Of a stretch of 64,000 nt of DNA, positions 40,723 through 50,027 are shown one piece after another (positions within the stretch are counted from its first letter, which is position 1; the number at the start of each line of letters is the position of its first letter). The stretch comes from Skermanella rosea (GTDB lineage: Bacteria; Pseudomonadota; Alphaproteobacteria; Azospirillales; Azospirillaceae), in assembly GCF_016806835.2 (NCBI RefSeq), contig NZ_CP086111.1:3465471-3529470 (forward strand), written 5' to 3'. Both the position numbers and the translations under genes were made by a program. The notes under the pieces were generated by a model, which was not told the DNA's origin, ran no database searches, and worked only from the letters and a program-made list of their open reading frames with translations.

Positions 40723-41882
40723 GCGGCGCCGACGCATTTCCCGTGGTGCGCGACGGCCGGGACGGCGACGCGGACCAGCTGATCCGATTGATGGCCGCCG
40801 TTTTCGCGGAGTATCCCGGCTGCGTGCTCGACGTCGATGGGGAGGAGCCGGACCTGCGCTCCATCGCGACGGCCTACGCCGGCTATGGCGGCCGCTTCTG
40901 GGTCGCCGAGTCCCCCTCGGACGGCCGCATCGTCGGCATGGTCGGCGGCCGGCCCCTGGGCTCCGCCAACGGGCATTGGGAGCTGAAAAAGCTCTATGTC
41001 GACCGCAGCACCCGCGGCACCGGCCTTGGATCGCGCCTGGTCCGGCTGGTGGAGGCGGAGGCCGCCCGGCAGGGCGCCCCGGTGCTGGAGCTGTGGAGCG
41101 ACACCCGGTTCCTCGACGCCCATCGCCTCTACGAGCGACTGGGCTTCCGGCGCGGGACGGCACTGCGGGAACTGCACGACCTCAGCAACAGCGTCGAGTA
41201 CCACTTCGCCAAGCCGGTCGCCGTGAGCAAGGAGACCCGGTCCCTGACGCGCATCCTGGAGCACCACGGCATCACCGTGGTGCTGGACGTCGGCGCCAAT
41301 GTCGGCCAGTACGCGACGCGCCTGCGGCACGGCGGATATGACGGCAGGATCGTCTCGTTCGAGCCGCTGCCGGAGGCGCGGGCCGGCCTCGCCCGAGCCG
41401 CCGCCGGAGACCGGCTGTGGCAGATCGCCCCGCAGGCGGCGCTCGGCGCCGACCGCGGCACCGTGACGCTCAATGTCTCCGCGGAGTCGGACATGAGCTC
41501 GACCCTCCCGTTCCGGCCGGAGATGGGCGAACTGCTCGACAGCGCCGCCTATACCGGGTCGGTCACGGTGCCGATCACGCGGCTCGACGAGGTGTTCGAC
41601 GCGCATGTGGCGCCCGGCGACCGCTGCTTCCTGAAGATCGATACCCAGGGCACCGAATCGGCCGTCCTGGACGGCGCCGCCGGCCGGCTCGACCGGATCA
41701 GCTGCATCCAGCTGGAGCTGTCCGTCGTTCCGGTCTACCAGGGCGAGCCGGGTTATCTCGACATGATCGACAGGCTGGCCCGGCTCGGATTCCAGCCGGC
41801 GCTCTTCATCCCAGGCTATTTCAACCGGCGCACGGCACGAATGATCTCCATGGACGGAGTGTTTGTGCGTTTATCCCAGTAA
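40719..41882 (+). CDS. GNAT acetyltransferase-FkbM methyltransferase fusion
   Basis: It is a 387-residue two-domain protein starting with GTG inside the stop of the aminotransferase gene. Residues about 8-165 form a GNAT N-acetyltransferase: LKKLYVDRSTRGTGLGSRLV holds the acetyl-CoA loop, and ARQGAPVLELWSDTRFLDAHRLYERLGF the last strands. Residues about 180-385 form an FkbM-type SAM methyltransferase (VVLDVGANVGQYATRL, IVSFEPLPEA, CFLKIDTQGTESAVLDG). Fusion in one reading frame is clear from continuous translation. It probably modifies one scaffold twice, for example an amino sugar of a surface glycan or a peptide. Substrate unknown. Confidence 0.88.
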   Translation: MSGADAFPVVRDGRDGDADQLIRLMAAVFAEYPGCVLDVDGEEPDLRSIATAYAGYGGRFWVAESPSDGRIVGMVGGRPLGSANGHWELKKLYVDRSTRGTGLGSRLVRLVEAEAARQGAPVLELWSDTRFLDAHRLYERLGFRRGTALRELHDLSNSVEYHFAKPVAVSKETRSLTRILEHHGITVVLDVGANVGQYATRLRHGGYDGRIVSFEPLPEARAGLARAAAGDRLWQIAPQAALGADRGTVTLNVSAESDMSSTLPFRPEMGELLDSAAYTGSVTVPITRLDEVFDAHVAPGDRCFLKIDTQGTESAVLDGAAGRLDRISCIQLELSVVPVYQGEPGYLDMIDRLARLGFQPALFIPGYFNRRTARMISMDGVFVRLSQ

Positions 41883-42005
41883 TTTTCATTTAAGCATCTG
41901 TAAATGACTCGTCGGCCATACCTGTAGGGACGATCCAGGACGCTCCGACGGCGCGTTCGACACGGTTCGGACGGCAGCGTTTCTGAGTTTTCTGAAAGTC
42001 ACTTC

Positions 42006-42362
42006 ATGACCACGATCCTGATTATCGACGACAGCCAGCTTGCCCGCAACATGGTATCGGGCATGGTCCGCGGCGCGCGGCCGGAGTGGCAGATCGTCAC
42101 GGCGAAGAACGCGGACGACGCGCTGGAGAAAGTCGCCGAGGTCACGCCCGACATCGCGATCGTGGACTTCAACATGCCCGGCATGGACGGGCTGAACCTG
42201 TCCTGCGAACTGCACAGCCGGTTTCCCGACCTGGACATCAGCATCCTGACCGCGAACGTCCAGGACAGCATCCGCCGCAAAGTGACCGACAAGGGATTCC
42301 GCTTCGTCGAGAAGCCGATCACGCCGGACAAGATGCGCGACCTCCTGGCCTCGATCCCGTGA
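42006..42362 (+). CDS. Single-domain response regulator (CheY-like)
   Basis: It is a 118-residue receiver with no output domain. Acidic residues DD lie in [12 protein letters not shown], phospho-acceptor Asp54 in [14 protein letters not shown], the conserved Thr in [11 protein letters not shown] and Lys in [11 protein letters not shown]. It lies 8 bp upstream of a CheC-type phosphatase gene and a kinase gene. This suggests the kinase phosphorylates it and the CheC protein dephosphorylates it. Action on a flagellar switch is possible but no flagellar genes are near. Confidence 0.92.
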   Translation: MTTILIIDDSQLARNMVSGMVRGARPEWQIVTAKNADDALEKVAEVTPDIAIVDFNMPGMDGLNLSCELHSRFPDLDISILTANVQDSIRRKVTDKGFRFVEKPITPDKMRDLLASIP

Positions 42363-42370
42363 GGACCGTC

Positions 42371-42985
42371 ATGCAGTTGACGGAAGCGGAAAGCGACGCG
42401 ATCATCGAACTGTTCAATCTCGGCATGGGCAGGGCCGCCGGCGCGCTCGGCCAGATGGTCGATGCCGAGGTGGCCCTCTCCGTTCCCAGCCTGGAGATCG
42501 TGCGCCGGACCGACGCCCCGGACCAGCTCGGCTGCCCGGCCGGGCAGCGTATCTGCGCGGTTCGGCAGACCTTCGCCGGACCCTTCGACGGCCAGGCCAT
42601 GCTGATCTTTCCGGAAGGCAGCAGCCTGGAGCTGGTCCGCCGCCTGCTGCCCGACAGTCCGCCGCTGGGCGACATGACCGACCTGGAGGAGGAGGCGCTG
42701 ACCGAGGTCGGCAACGTCATCCTCAACCACTGCCTCGCCAGCTTCGCGAACCTGCTGCATTCCGAGATCAGGACCGAGATCCCGATCTACCAGATCGGCC
42801 GGCCGGAGGAGATCATCGGGACGGCGGCCGGGACGACCGCCAGCACCTATGTCCTGATCATCCGCGTGGATTTCGGCCTGTTCGCGAAGCGGATCGAGGG
42901 ACACGTCCTGTTCCTGCAGGACATCGCGTCGATCCAGGCATTCCAGACCGCCATCCGCGCCTTCGTGGCCAGCATGGACGCCTGA
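42371..42985 (+). CDS. cheC: CheC-type CheY-P phosphatase
   Basis: It is a 204-residue cytoplasmic protein. Both CheC active-site motifs are visible: DAIIELFN followed by exactly 22 residues and Pro, and EALTEVGN followed by 22 residues and Pro. In the second motif the leading Asp/Ser is Glu, which may weaken that site. No CheX or FliY extensions are present. It is encoded between the CheY-like regulator and a PAS kinase with gaps of 8 and 20 bp, so the three form one signal unit with its own phosphatase. Confidence 0.85.
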   Translation: MQLTEAESDAIIELFNLGMGRAAGALGQMVDAEVALSVPSLEIVRRTDAPDQLGCPAGQRICAVRQTFAGPFDGQAMLIFPEGSSLELVRRLLPDSPPLGDMTDLEEEALTEVGNVILNHCLASFANLLHSEIRTEIPIYQIGRPEEIIGTAAGTTASTYVLIIRVDFGLFAKRIEGHVLFLQDIASIQAFQTAIRAFVASMDA

Positions 42986-43005
42986 CGGGCGGAATCGAAG
43001 GCGCC

Positions 43006-44244
43006 ATGTCGATTCCCCCGGGCCTGTCAGACCAGATCGTCCACAACAGCGATATCGGTCTCCTGGTCATCGACCGGGACGAGCGTGTGGTGGTCTGGAA
43101 CCGATGGCTGGCCGTCCATTCCGGAATTCCCGAAGTGATGGCGCTCGGCGCGCCGCTGACCGGGCTGTGGCCGACGATCGCGAACTCCCGTGCGCACCAG
43201 GCGATCCGGGAGGCGCTCGAGCATGGCCGGGCCGGCTTCATTTCCCACGCATTCAACCCCATGCCCTTCCCGCTCCACGGGCTGGCCGGCGACCGCTTCG
43301 GCGACCCGATCGACCAACTCGTCCTGGTGCGGGCATTGGACTCCGAGCATGGCGAGCGGCGCTGCCTGATCCAGATCGAGAACATCTCCAGCGCGGTCCG
43401 CCGCGAGAAGCACCTGCGCGCCCAGATCCGCGAGTTGCAGGAGACCAAGGCCCGCCTGGAACAGCAGGGCCGCGACCTTGAGGAGATGGCCCGGCGGCTC
43501 CGGTCCGCGCGCGACGACGCCGAACGGGCGAACCGCGCCAAGACGGAGTTCCTGGCCAACATGAGCCATGAGCTGCGCACGCCGCTGAACGCGATCATCG
43601 GCTTCTCGGAGATGCTCGAGTCAGGTTATGGCGGCACGCTGAGCGAGCGGCAGGCCAGCTACACGCGGGACATCCACGAGAGCGGGCAGCACCTGCTCCA
43701 GATCATCAACAACGTGCTCGACATGTCGAAGGTCGAGGCGGGGCAGTACCAGCTCTTCGAGACGGCGGTGGACATCGGCGACGTCGCCCGCACCGCCCTG
43801 TCGATCGTCGGCGGCCAGGCGCGGGACCGCGGGCTGTCGCTGGAAACGAGGCTGGCCGCCGACCTGCCCGTGGTGATGGCGGACGAACGGACCCTGCGGC
43901 AGGTGCTGCTGAACCTGCTGTCGAACGCGGTGAAGTTCACCCATCCCGGCGGCCGGATAACGCTGTCGGGCGGAATGAACGCCGAGGGCGATATCGAGGT
44001 GCATGTGGGCGATACCGGCATCGGTATCCCGCCGGAAGCGCTGGACCTGGTGATGGAGCCGTTCCAGCAGGCCAACGGCAGCTTCAGCCGGGAGTATGAG
44101 GGGACCGGTCTGGGACTGACCATCAGCAAGAACTTCATCGAGCTTCACGGCGGCCGGCTGACGATCGCCAGCGAAGTCGGCGTCGGCACGGTGGTGACCG
44201 TGCTGCTGCCGAAGTTCAGGGTGCTGAGCGACACGGGGGAGTAA
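43006..44244 (+). CDS. PAS-domain histidine kinase (cytoplasmic)
   Basis: It is a 412-residue soluble kinase. Residues about 5-130 form a PAS domain ([20 protein letters not shown]). A coiled coil follows ([20 protein letters not shown]), then HisKA with His188 in [18 protein letters not shown], and HATPase with [20 protein letters not shown] and [12 protein letters not shown]. No membrane segment is present. It is the last gene of the CheY-CheC-kinase unit and likely signals through the stand-alone regulator. The PAS ligand is unknown. Confidence 0.92.
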   Translation: MSIPPGLSDQIVHNSDIGLLVIDRDERVVVWNRWLAVHSGIPEVMALGAPLTGLWPTIANSRAHQAIREALEHGRAGFISHAFNPMPFPLHGLAGDRFGDPIDQLVLVRALDSEHGERRCLIQIENISSAVRREKHLRAQIRELQETKARLEQQGRDLEEMARRLRSARDDAERANRAKTEFLANMSHELRTPLNAIIGFSEMLESGYGGTLSERQASYTRDIHESGQHLLQIINNVLDMSKVEAGQYQLFETAVDIGDVARTALSIVGGQARDRGLSLETRLAADLPVVMADERTLRQVLLNLLSNAVKFTHPGGRITLSGGMNAEGDIEVHVGDTGIGIPPEALDLVMEPFQQANGSFSREYEGTGLGLTISKNFIELHGGRLTIASEVGVGTVVTVLLPKFRVLSDTGE

Positions 44245-44569
44245 GCGCCGGGAGCGACTTCCCCAGGTTGGCTGACGCCATCGGTCGCTTCGCCAAGGAT
44301 TGAGCAGATTGGCACCCATCGGCTTGAAGTCCTGTCTACTGCGGCTGATTGATCGCGGCTGGCCACGGCCGAACGGTTGATCTGCGCGATCGCCGCGATG
44401 AGGCTATCGCCGTGGCTGGGAATCCGACACATACAAGCCGGCGCGACACGGTGCGATGGCGGCGTCGACGGGAAGGATGCGGCCGGCGTCCACCATCTTC
44501 GCCAGCAGACTGAACGGAAAGGCCGTTTCCCCTGTTAAGGGTGGTATCCGCAACCAAGTGGAGGTCAAT
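44245..44569. other. Intergenic stretch with no recognised gene
   Basis: This 325-bp stretch after the kinase gene has lower coding character. It includes short open frames on both strands but none with a ribosome site and family features. Parts around 44330-44450 could be the remnant of an inactivated gene, but I could not identify one. Confidence 0.4.
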
Positions 44570-44722
44570 TTGCTCCCCCCGCAGCCACTCCCGCCGCAGC
44601 CCCTCCCGCCGGGTGGCTCGCCGCTGCCGAACGAGGATTTGCCAAATCCCGGCCCCGCCGACGTGCCGCCGGCTCCTCAGCCGGATTTGCCGCCGAGCCA
44701 AGTCCCTCCTTCGATGGGTTGA
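44570..44722 (+). CDS. Possible 50-residue proline-rich small protein
   Basis: From TTG at 44570, preceded by GGAGG with a five-base gap, the frame encodes about 50 residues that are close to one third proline, with the repeat LPPQPLPPQPLPP and ending PPSQVPPSMG. An upstream in-frame ATG at 44456 would add 38 residues without a clear ribosome site. It ends 6 bp before the next small ORF, so the two may be co-translated. No family is recognised and it may not be a real gene. Confidence 0.35.
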   Translation: MLPPQPLPPQPLPPGGSPLPNEDLPNPGPADVPPAPQPDLPPSQVPPSMG

Positions 44723-44728
44723 ACCACC

Positions 44729-44860
44729 ATGGCAGAAAAGAAAGTGAATTCCGTCGAGGCAAAGCAGGCGACGAAGGAGGGGGTGGGACGCTACGTCCTC
44801 ACCATCTCCTTCGTGCTCGCGGCGATCGCGCTGGTGATCGCCTACTTCGTCGTCATCTGA
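44729..44860 (+). CDS. Small single-span membrane protein (43 residues)
   Basis: It is a 43-residue ORF that begins MAEKKVNSVEAKQATKEGVG, a charged cytoplasmic head, and ends with one hydrophobic helix (YVLTISFVLAAIALVIAYFV) running to the stop. This N-in tail-anchored form is typical of small membrane proteins that regulate larger complexes. It follows the proline-rich ORF by 6 bp and is followed by a palindromic hairpin. The codon use is like that of its neighbours. The partner is unknown. Confidence 0.55.
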   Translation: MAEKKVNSVEAKQATKEGVGRYVLTISFVLAAIALVIAYFVVI

Positions 44861-44883
44861 ACGCCGGATCCCGGCGGTCCGCG

Positions 44884-44904
44884 GGGTGGGCGTAACGCCC
44901 ACCC
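44884..44904. terminator. Perfect palindrome GGGTGGGCG-TAA-CGCCCACCC, REP-like
   Basis: Nine-base arms with a three-base loop lie between the convergent small ORF and iorB, ending exactly at the iorB stop. It may end transcription from both sides. Similar short GGTGGGC/GCCCACC palindromes are dispersed repeats in many proteobacteria, so it could also be a REP-type element. Confidence 0.6.
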
Positions 44905-47088
44905 TTACACGTTCATGTCGCGGGTGAAGGGCAGGTTCCGGATGCGCCGGCCCGTGGCGGCGAACACGGCATTGGCGACGGCCGGTCCGACAGGCGGGAC
45001 GCCCGGCTCGCCGACCCCGGTCGGAGCAGCCGCCGAGGGGACGATGTGGACCTCCACCGCCGGCATCTCCTCGATCCGAAGCACCCGGTAGTCGTGGAAA
45101 TTCGACTGCTCCACCCTGCCCTGGTCCAGCGTCACTTCCCCGTACATCACGCCACCCAGGCCGAAGCCGATGCCGCCTTCCATCTGCGCCCGGATCACGT
45201 CGGGGTTGACCGCGAGCCCGCAATCGACCGCGCAGACCACACGGTCCACCTTGACCGACCCGTCCGGCTGCATCGTGACCTCGGCGACCTGTGCGACGTA
45301 GGTCGAGAAGGACTCGTGGACGGCGATGCCGCGCGCTCTGCCTTCCGGCAGCGGCGTCCCCCATCCGGCCTTCTCCACCGCCAGGTTCAGCACGCCCAGG
45401 TGGCGGGGATGCTTGGCCAGCAACGCGCGGCGGAACTCGACGGGATCCTTGCCGGCGGCACTCGCCAGCTCGTCGATGAAGACCTCCGTCGAATAGGCAG
45501 TGTGGGTGCTGCCGACCGCCCGCCACCACAGCACCGGCACGCCGACCTCGGTCGTGTGGAGGTCGACCAGCATGTTCGGGATGTCATAGGGCAGGTTCGA
45601 GGCACCCTCGACCGACGTTCCGTCCACGCCATCCTTGATCAGCACCGGGGCGAATGGCGTGCCGCCGATGATCGATTGCCCGACGATCCGGTGCTGCCAG
45701 GCGACCGGGTTGCCGGCCGCGTCCAGGCCCGCCGCCAGGGTGTGGTAGTACATCGGCCGGTACCGGCCGCCGCGGATGTCGTCCTCCCGCGTCCACACCA
45801 GCTTCACCGGCGTTCCCCGGTCGAGCGCCTTGGCCACGTGGACCGCCTCGACGATATAGTCCGAGGCGGCATTGGCCCGGCGCCCGAAGCTGCCGCCGGC
45901 CACCAGCGTGTTGATCCTGACCTGTTCCGGTTTCAGCCCGGCCGCCGCCGCGGCGTTGCCCTGGTCGATCGTCTGGAACTGGTCGCCGGCCCAGATCTCG
46001 CATCCCGAGGCGTCGAGCCGGACGACGCAGTCCAGCGGCTCCATCGGGGCATGGGCCAGATAGGGGAACTCGAAGGAGGCCGTCACCGTCTTCGCGGCGC
46101 CCGCGAGCGCCTTGGCGGCGTCACCCTCGACGCGCGCCGGGGCGCCCGGCTTCCCGGCAAGCGCCTTGTACTCCGCCAGCAGTTCGGCGGTGCCCCGGGT
46201 CTCGGCCCGGGACTCGTCCCACTCGATCGCCAGCGCCTCGCGGCCCTTGGAGGCGGCCCAGAAATTCGTGGCGGCGACCGCGACGCCGGAAGGTACCCGG
46301 ACGACCTTGACGACGCCGGGGATCGCCAGCGCCTTCGCATCGTCGACCGACTTGACCATGGCTCCGAACACCGGCGCACGGGCGATCACGGCGGTCAGCA
46401 TGCCGGGCAGCATCACGTCCAGGGCGAACTTCGCGGTGCCGTTCGACTTCGACCGGGTATCGACCCGGGGAACCGAGGTGCCGATCACGGTGAACCGGGA
46501 CGGATCCTTCAAGGGCACGTCGGCCGGCACCGGCAGGGCCGCCGCCTTGGCCGACAAGTCGCCGAAGGTCGCCGACCTGCCCGACGCGGCATGGGAGACC
46601 ACGCCCTTCTCCACCGTGATCCCGGCGCGGTCCACCTTCCACTCCCGAGCGGCCGCCTCGACCAGCAGGGCCCGGGCGGTGGCGCCCGCCTTGCGAAGCT
46701 GCTCGTAGGAATTGGCGATCGAGGAGCTGCCGCCGGTCCCCTGGACCGGGCCGAACGCCAGGTTGTTATAGAGCGCGGCATCGGCCGGAGCTCCCTCGAC
46801 CCGCATCTGCGACCAGTCCGCGTCGAGTTCCTCGGCGACCAGGGTGGCAAGCCCGGTATAGACCCCCTGCCCCATTTCGAGATGCTTGGACAGGACCGTG
46901 ACGGTGTTGTCTGTGCCGATACGGACGAAGGCGTTGGGAGCGAAGGTCCCGCCGGCCGCAGCGGCGGAGGCGATCTTCGGACCGCTGCTCCAGTGGAAGC
47001 CGATGGTCAGGCCGGCCGCCGCGGCGGCGCTGCCCTGAAGGAAGCGGCGCCGGCTCGGCTTCGGGTCGATCGCGAAATTCTTGAGCAT
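44905..47088 (-). CDS. iorB: Molybdenum-binding subunit of an aldehyde/isoquinoline oxidoreductase (IorB-like)
   Basis: It is a 727-residue exported enzyme of the xanthine oxidase family. The N-terminus has a twin-arginine signal ([19 protein letters not shown]), so the folded protein with cofactor goes to the periplasm. The mature part carries [45 protein letters not shown], and [21 protein letters not shown] with the catalytic Glu in GEPG. It pairs with the iron-sulfur subunit encoded 3 bp upstream. Relatives oxidise isoquinoline, aldehydes or nicotinate-type compounds using a cytochrome as electron acceptor; the substrate here is not known. Confidence 0.92.
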   Translation of the reverse strand: MLKNFAIDPKPSRRRFLQGSAAAAAGLTIGFHWSSGPKIASAAAAGGTFAPNAFVRIGTDNTVTVLSKHLEMGQGVYTGLATLVAEELDADWSQMRVEGAPADAALYNNLAFGPVQGTGGSSSIANSYEQLRKAGATARALLVEAAAREWKVDRAGITVEKGVVSHAASGRSATFGDLSAKAAALPVPADVPLKDPSRFTVIGTSVPRVDTRSKSNGTAKFALDVMLPGMLTAVIARAPVFGAMVKSVDDAKALAIPGVVKVVRVPSGVAVAATNFWAASKGREALAIEWDESRAETRGTAELLAEYKALAGKPGAPARVEGDAAKALAGAAKTVTASFEFPYLAHAPMEPLDCVVRLDASGCEIWAGDQFQTIDQGNAAAAAGLKPEQVRINTLVAGGSFGRRANAASDYIVEAVHVAKALDRGTPVKLVWTREDDIRGGRYRPMYYHTLAAGLDAAGNPVAWQHRIVGQSIIGGTPFAPVLIKDGVDGTSVEGASNLPYDIPNMLVDLHTTEVGVPVLWWRAVGSTHTAYSTEVFIDELASAAGKDPVEFRRALLAKHPRHLGVLNLAVEKAGWGTPLPEGRARGIAVHESFSTYVAQVAEVTMQPDGSVKVDRVVCAVDCGLAVNPDVIRAQMEGGIGFGLGGVMYGEVTLDQGRVEQSNFHDYRVLRIEEMPAVEVHIVPSAAAPTGVGEPGVPPVGPAVANAVFAATGRRIRNLPFTRDMNV

Positions 47089-47091
47089 GGA

Positions 47092-47553
47092 TCAGCCCTC
47101 CATCATGCCGGAAGCGTCATGGATCGCGGCGCGGATGCGCACATAGGTCGCGCAGCGACAGATATTGCCGCTCATCGCCGCGTTGATGTCGTCGTCGCTG
47201 GGCTTGGGCGTCTGCTCCAGCAGGGCGACCGCGGACATGATCTGGCCGGATTGGCAGTAGCCGCATTGCGGCACCTCGACCCGTTCCCAGGCGGCCTGGA
47301 CCGCCGTCGCCGCCTTGCCCGAAATGCCTTCGATGGTGGTGACGGCCTGCCCGTCGACATCGCCGACCGCCATGGAGCACGACCGGGAAGGCTGGCCCTC
47401 CACATGCACCGTGCAGGCTCCGCACTGGGCCATGCCGCAGCCGAACTTGGTTCCCGTCAGACCGGCGAAATCCCGGATCGCCCACAGCAATGGCATCTCC
47501 GGATCGACGTCCAAGGTGACCGGCTTGCCATTCAATACAAACGAAACCGCCAT
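47092..47553 (-). CDS. iorA: Two-[2Fe-2S] subunit of the molybdenum hydroxylase (IorA-like)
   Basis: It is a 153-residue electron-transfer subunit. The first cluster motif is GTKFGCGMAQCGACTVHVEG with a later Cys in SCSMAVG; the second is CGYCQSGQIM and GNICRCATYVRI. Length and both motifs match IorA/XdhC-type small subunits. ATG 47553 is chosen over an upstream in-frame start because it begins MAVSFVLNGKPVTLDV. It has no signal peptide, so it probably rides with the Tat signal of the large subunit. Confidence 0.93.
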   Translation of the reverse strand: MAVSFVLNGKPVTLDVDPEMPLLWAIRDFAGLTGTKFGCGMAQCGACTVHVEGQPSRSCSMAVGDVDGQAVTTIEGISGKAATAVQAAWERVEVPQCGYCQSGQIMSAVALLEQTPKPSDDDINAAMSGNICRCATYVRIRAAIHDASGMMEG

Positions 47554-47669
47554 CACTCTCTCCCTGAACCGCGTTTTGCACGGTACCCGTCGCAAATGGC
47601 GGGACCCAGGGCAGTGCGCGCCGTCACAAGGCCAGGAGAATTCCGCGACGCGCATCGAACGGCACGGGA

Positions 47670-48995
47670 TCACTCCCCGGCGCGACGGCGGCTGTGGCTG
47701 AAGCTGAGGAACTCGGCGCTTTCATGCGGCGGGCACAGCAGGTCCTTGATCGGGATGCACAGCAGGTCCTTCTCGGCCTCGTCCGCCGCCTCCAGCAGCT
47801 TGGCGCACCGTTCCTGCCAGGGCGCGTCCAGGGCTCCGACGCCGCGAACCGTTCCGCGCAGGCCGATCCCCAGGCCCTTCAGCAGGTCGTGCAGGGTCGA
47901 GGAACTCAGGTCGCGGGTGGTCACCCAGGCGCCCTGGCTGGTCCGGGCGACCCAGTGGCTCTGCCGCAGCTGCTCCAGCATGCCGTCGATCACCGCGCCC
48001 CCGACCGGCACCCGGCCGATCAGGGTGCGGCGGCGCATGCCGACCCCCAGATGGCTGGCGCGCAGCAGTTCGGCCAGCACGGCCAGCGCCACCGCGACCC
48101 GCTGGGCCGGCAGCAATCCCTCGGGACCGATCTTGGTGATCTTGCCGGCCCGCCATTCCGGCAGGGCCGCCGCGACCTCCGCGCCGATCAGCACGGTGGA
48201 CCAGGCGATATAGAGCCAGAGCAGGAAGATCGGGATGCTCGACAGGGCTCCGTAGATCGTGCGGTAGGCCGGGAACTGGGTAATGTACCAGCCGAACAGG
48301 CCCTTGGAGACTTCCAGCAGGACCGCCGCGATGAAGGCGCCAAGGACGGCATCCTGCCAGCGGACCGCGCGGTTGGGGATCAGCAAGTAGATGAGCGTGA
48401 ACCCGATCCATTCGAACAGCCCGGGCAGCATCAGCCGCCAAGTCCGGATGATCTCGGCCTCGGTGTTGAACTGGAACGTCGCCAGCAGGTAGCTGGAGAA
48501 CGACAGGCTGGCGCCGAACAGCAGGGGCGTCAGCGTCAGGATCGCCCAGAACGCCAGGAGGCGCGTGATCAGCGAGCGCGGCTCGGACACCCGCCAGATG
48601 GCGCTGAAGGAGCCCTCGATCGTCCAGAACAGCATGACCGAGGTGATCGCCAGGCCGACGATGCCGAACGCGGTGAGCTGACCGGCATTGCCGGCGAACT
48701 GGATGATCGTGTCCTGGATGGCGTCGCCGACTTCCGGCACCAGGTTGCGCAGGATCAGGGTCTGCGCCTGCTGCTGAAGCGTCTCGTAGGCGGGAAAGGC
48801 CCGGAAGATCGCGAAGCCGATGGTCATCAGCGGCACCACGGCCAGCAGCGAGGTGTAGGTCAGCGCCGCCGAGGTGGTCAGGCAGTCGTCCTCGAAATAC
48901 CGCTTGAACAGGTATTGCATGAAGCTGGCGAAATCGCGCAGCCGCAACGGCAGCCCCTTGATCTTTTCCGAGGTCCGGCTGAGCTGGAACTGCAT
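47670..48995 (-). CDS. YihY/BrkB-family inner-membrane protein
   Basis: It is a 441-residue protein with six hydrophobic segments in residues about 30-290, including FEDDCLTTSAALTYTSLLAVVPL (the family signature with TSAALTYTSLLAVVP) and LSSIPIFLLWLYIAWSTVLIGAEV. The C-terminal 140 residues are soluble with a winged-helix-like character. The family was once called RNase BN, but that activity belongs elsewhere; its role is unsettled, perhaps lipid transport. ATG at 48995 is preferred over GTG at 48998. It is divergent from fabI. Confidence 0.88.
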   Translation of the reverse strand: MQFQLSRTSEKIKGLPLRLRDFASFMQYLFKRYFEDDCLTTSAALTYTSLLAVVPLMTIGFAIFRAFPAYETLQQQAQTLILRNLVPEVGDAIQDTIIQFAGNAGQLTAFGIVGLAITSVMLFWTIEGSFSAIWRVSEPRSLITRLLAFWAILTLTPLLFGASLSFSSYLLATFQFNTEAEIIRTWRLMLPGLFEWIGFTLIYLLIPNRAVRWQDAVLGAFIAAVLLEVSKGLFGWYITQFPAYRTIYGALSSIPIFLLWLYIAWSTVLIGAEVAAALPEWRAGKITKIGPEGLLPAQRVAVALAVLAELLRASHLGVGMRRRTLIGRVPVGGAVIDGMLEQLRQSHWVARTSQGAWVTTRDLSSSTLHDLLKGLGIGLRGTVRGVGALDAPWQERCAKLLEAADEAEKDLLCIPIKDLLCPPHESAEFLSFSHSRRRAGE

Positions 48996-49091
48996 CACGG
49001 ATGCTCCCGCGGCTGGCGGAGCGCGGTCGAGGCGGTCATCGGCATATGCGAACCGCTTTTCCCGTCCGGTCCGCCACGCCCCATCCCACCT

Positions 49092-49119
49092 TTGACCGGC
49101 ATTTTCTTTGGTGTACGAT
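49092..49119 (+). promoter_or_regulatory. Candidate sigma-70-type promoter for fabI-aroC
   Basis: TTGACC (49092-49097) is followed after 16 bases by TACGAT (49114-49119), 43 bases before the fabI ATG. Confidence 0.5.
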
Positions 49120-49162
49120 GCCGGCCGCTTTCAAGCGCCGACAGCAAAAACACGAGGCCTCG

Positions 49163-50023
49163 ATGTCTACTTCCTCCCAACTCATGGCCGGCAAGCGTGG
49201 CCTGGTCATGGGCGTGGCCAACGAACGGTCGATCGCCTGGGGTATCGCCAGCGCGCTCGCCGCGCACGGCGCCGAACTCGCGTTCACCTATCAGGGCGAC
49301 GCCCTGGGCAAGCGCGTCAAGCCGCTGGCCGAGTCGGTCAGGTCCCCGATCGTCGTGCCGTGCGACGTGACCGACGAAGCGAGCCTCGACGCCACCTTCA
49401 AGGCCATTCAGGACCAGTGGGGCAAGCTCGACTTTCTGGTGCATGCGATCGCCTTCTCGGATAAGAACGAATTGGACGGCAAGTATCTCAACACCTCGCG
49501 CTCCAACTTCGCGCGTACGATGGATATTTCCTGTTATTCGTTCACCGCGTGCTGCCAGCGCGCCGTTCCCCTGATGACCGACGGCGGAAGCCTGCTGACC
49601 CTGTCCTATTACGGGGCCGAACGGGTCATGCCGCACTACAACGTCATGGGCGTGGCCAAGGCGGCCCTGGAAGCGAGCGTACGGTATCTCGCCGTCGATC
49701 TAGGCGGCCACAACATTCGTGTCAACGCGATCTCCGCCGGACCGATCAAGACCCTGGCCGCGAGCGGCATCGGCGACTTCCGTTATATCCTGAAGTGGAA
49801 CGAGCTGAACGCCCCGCTGAAGCGCAACGTCACCATCTCGGAAGTGGGCGGCTCGGCGCTCTACCTGCTGAGCGACCTGGGCTCGGGCGTCACCGGCGAG
49901 GTCCACCACGTGGATGCGGGCTACCACACCGTCGGCATGGTGGCCGTGGATTCGGCGGCGGAGACGGCCCAGCTCCTGCAGGGGCTGACCGGACAGGGAT
50001 CCTCCAGCGCGGCCAAGGGCTGA
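49163..50023 (+). CDS. fabI: Enoyl-[acyl-carrier-protein] reductase (NADH)
   Basis: It reduces enoyl-ACP in the last step of each fatty-acid elongation cycle. The 286-residue protein has the FabI-type NAD loop [27 protein letters not shown], and the active-site [14 protein letters not shown] with Tyr-x6-Lys. The C-terminus has [17 protein letters not shown]. The ATG at 49163 is chosen for the typical start [18 protein letters not shown] promoter-like pair lies 43 bp upstream. AroC follows after 4 bp, a common alphaproteobacterial arrangement. It would be the target of triclosan-type inhibitors. Confidence 0.95.
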   Translation: MSTSSQLMAGKRGLVMGVANERSIAWGIASALAAHGAELAFTYQGDALGKRVKPLAESVRSPIVVPCDVTDEASLDATFKAIQDQWGKLDFLVHAIAFSDKNELDGKYLNTSRSNFARTMDISCYSFTACCQRAVPLMTDGGSLLTLSYYGAERVMPHYNVMGVAKAALEASVRYLAVDLGGHNIRVNAISAGPIKTLAASGIGDFRYILKWNELNAPLKRNVTISEVGGSALYLLSDLGSGVTGEVHHVDAGYHTVGMVAVDSAAETAQLLQGLTGQGSSSAAKG

Positions 50024-50027
50024 GACA

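Noticed and set aside
45046-48213. A 1055-codon open frame on the plus strand
   Set aside because: It lies opposite iorB, iorA and brkB, whose motifs are clear. Long antisense frames are expected in GC-rich DNA; the product is Arg/His/Asp-rich without a domain.
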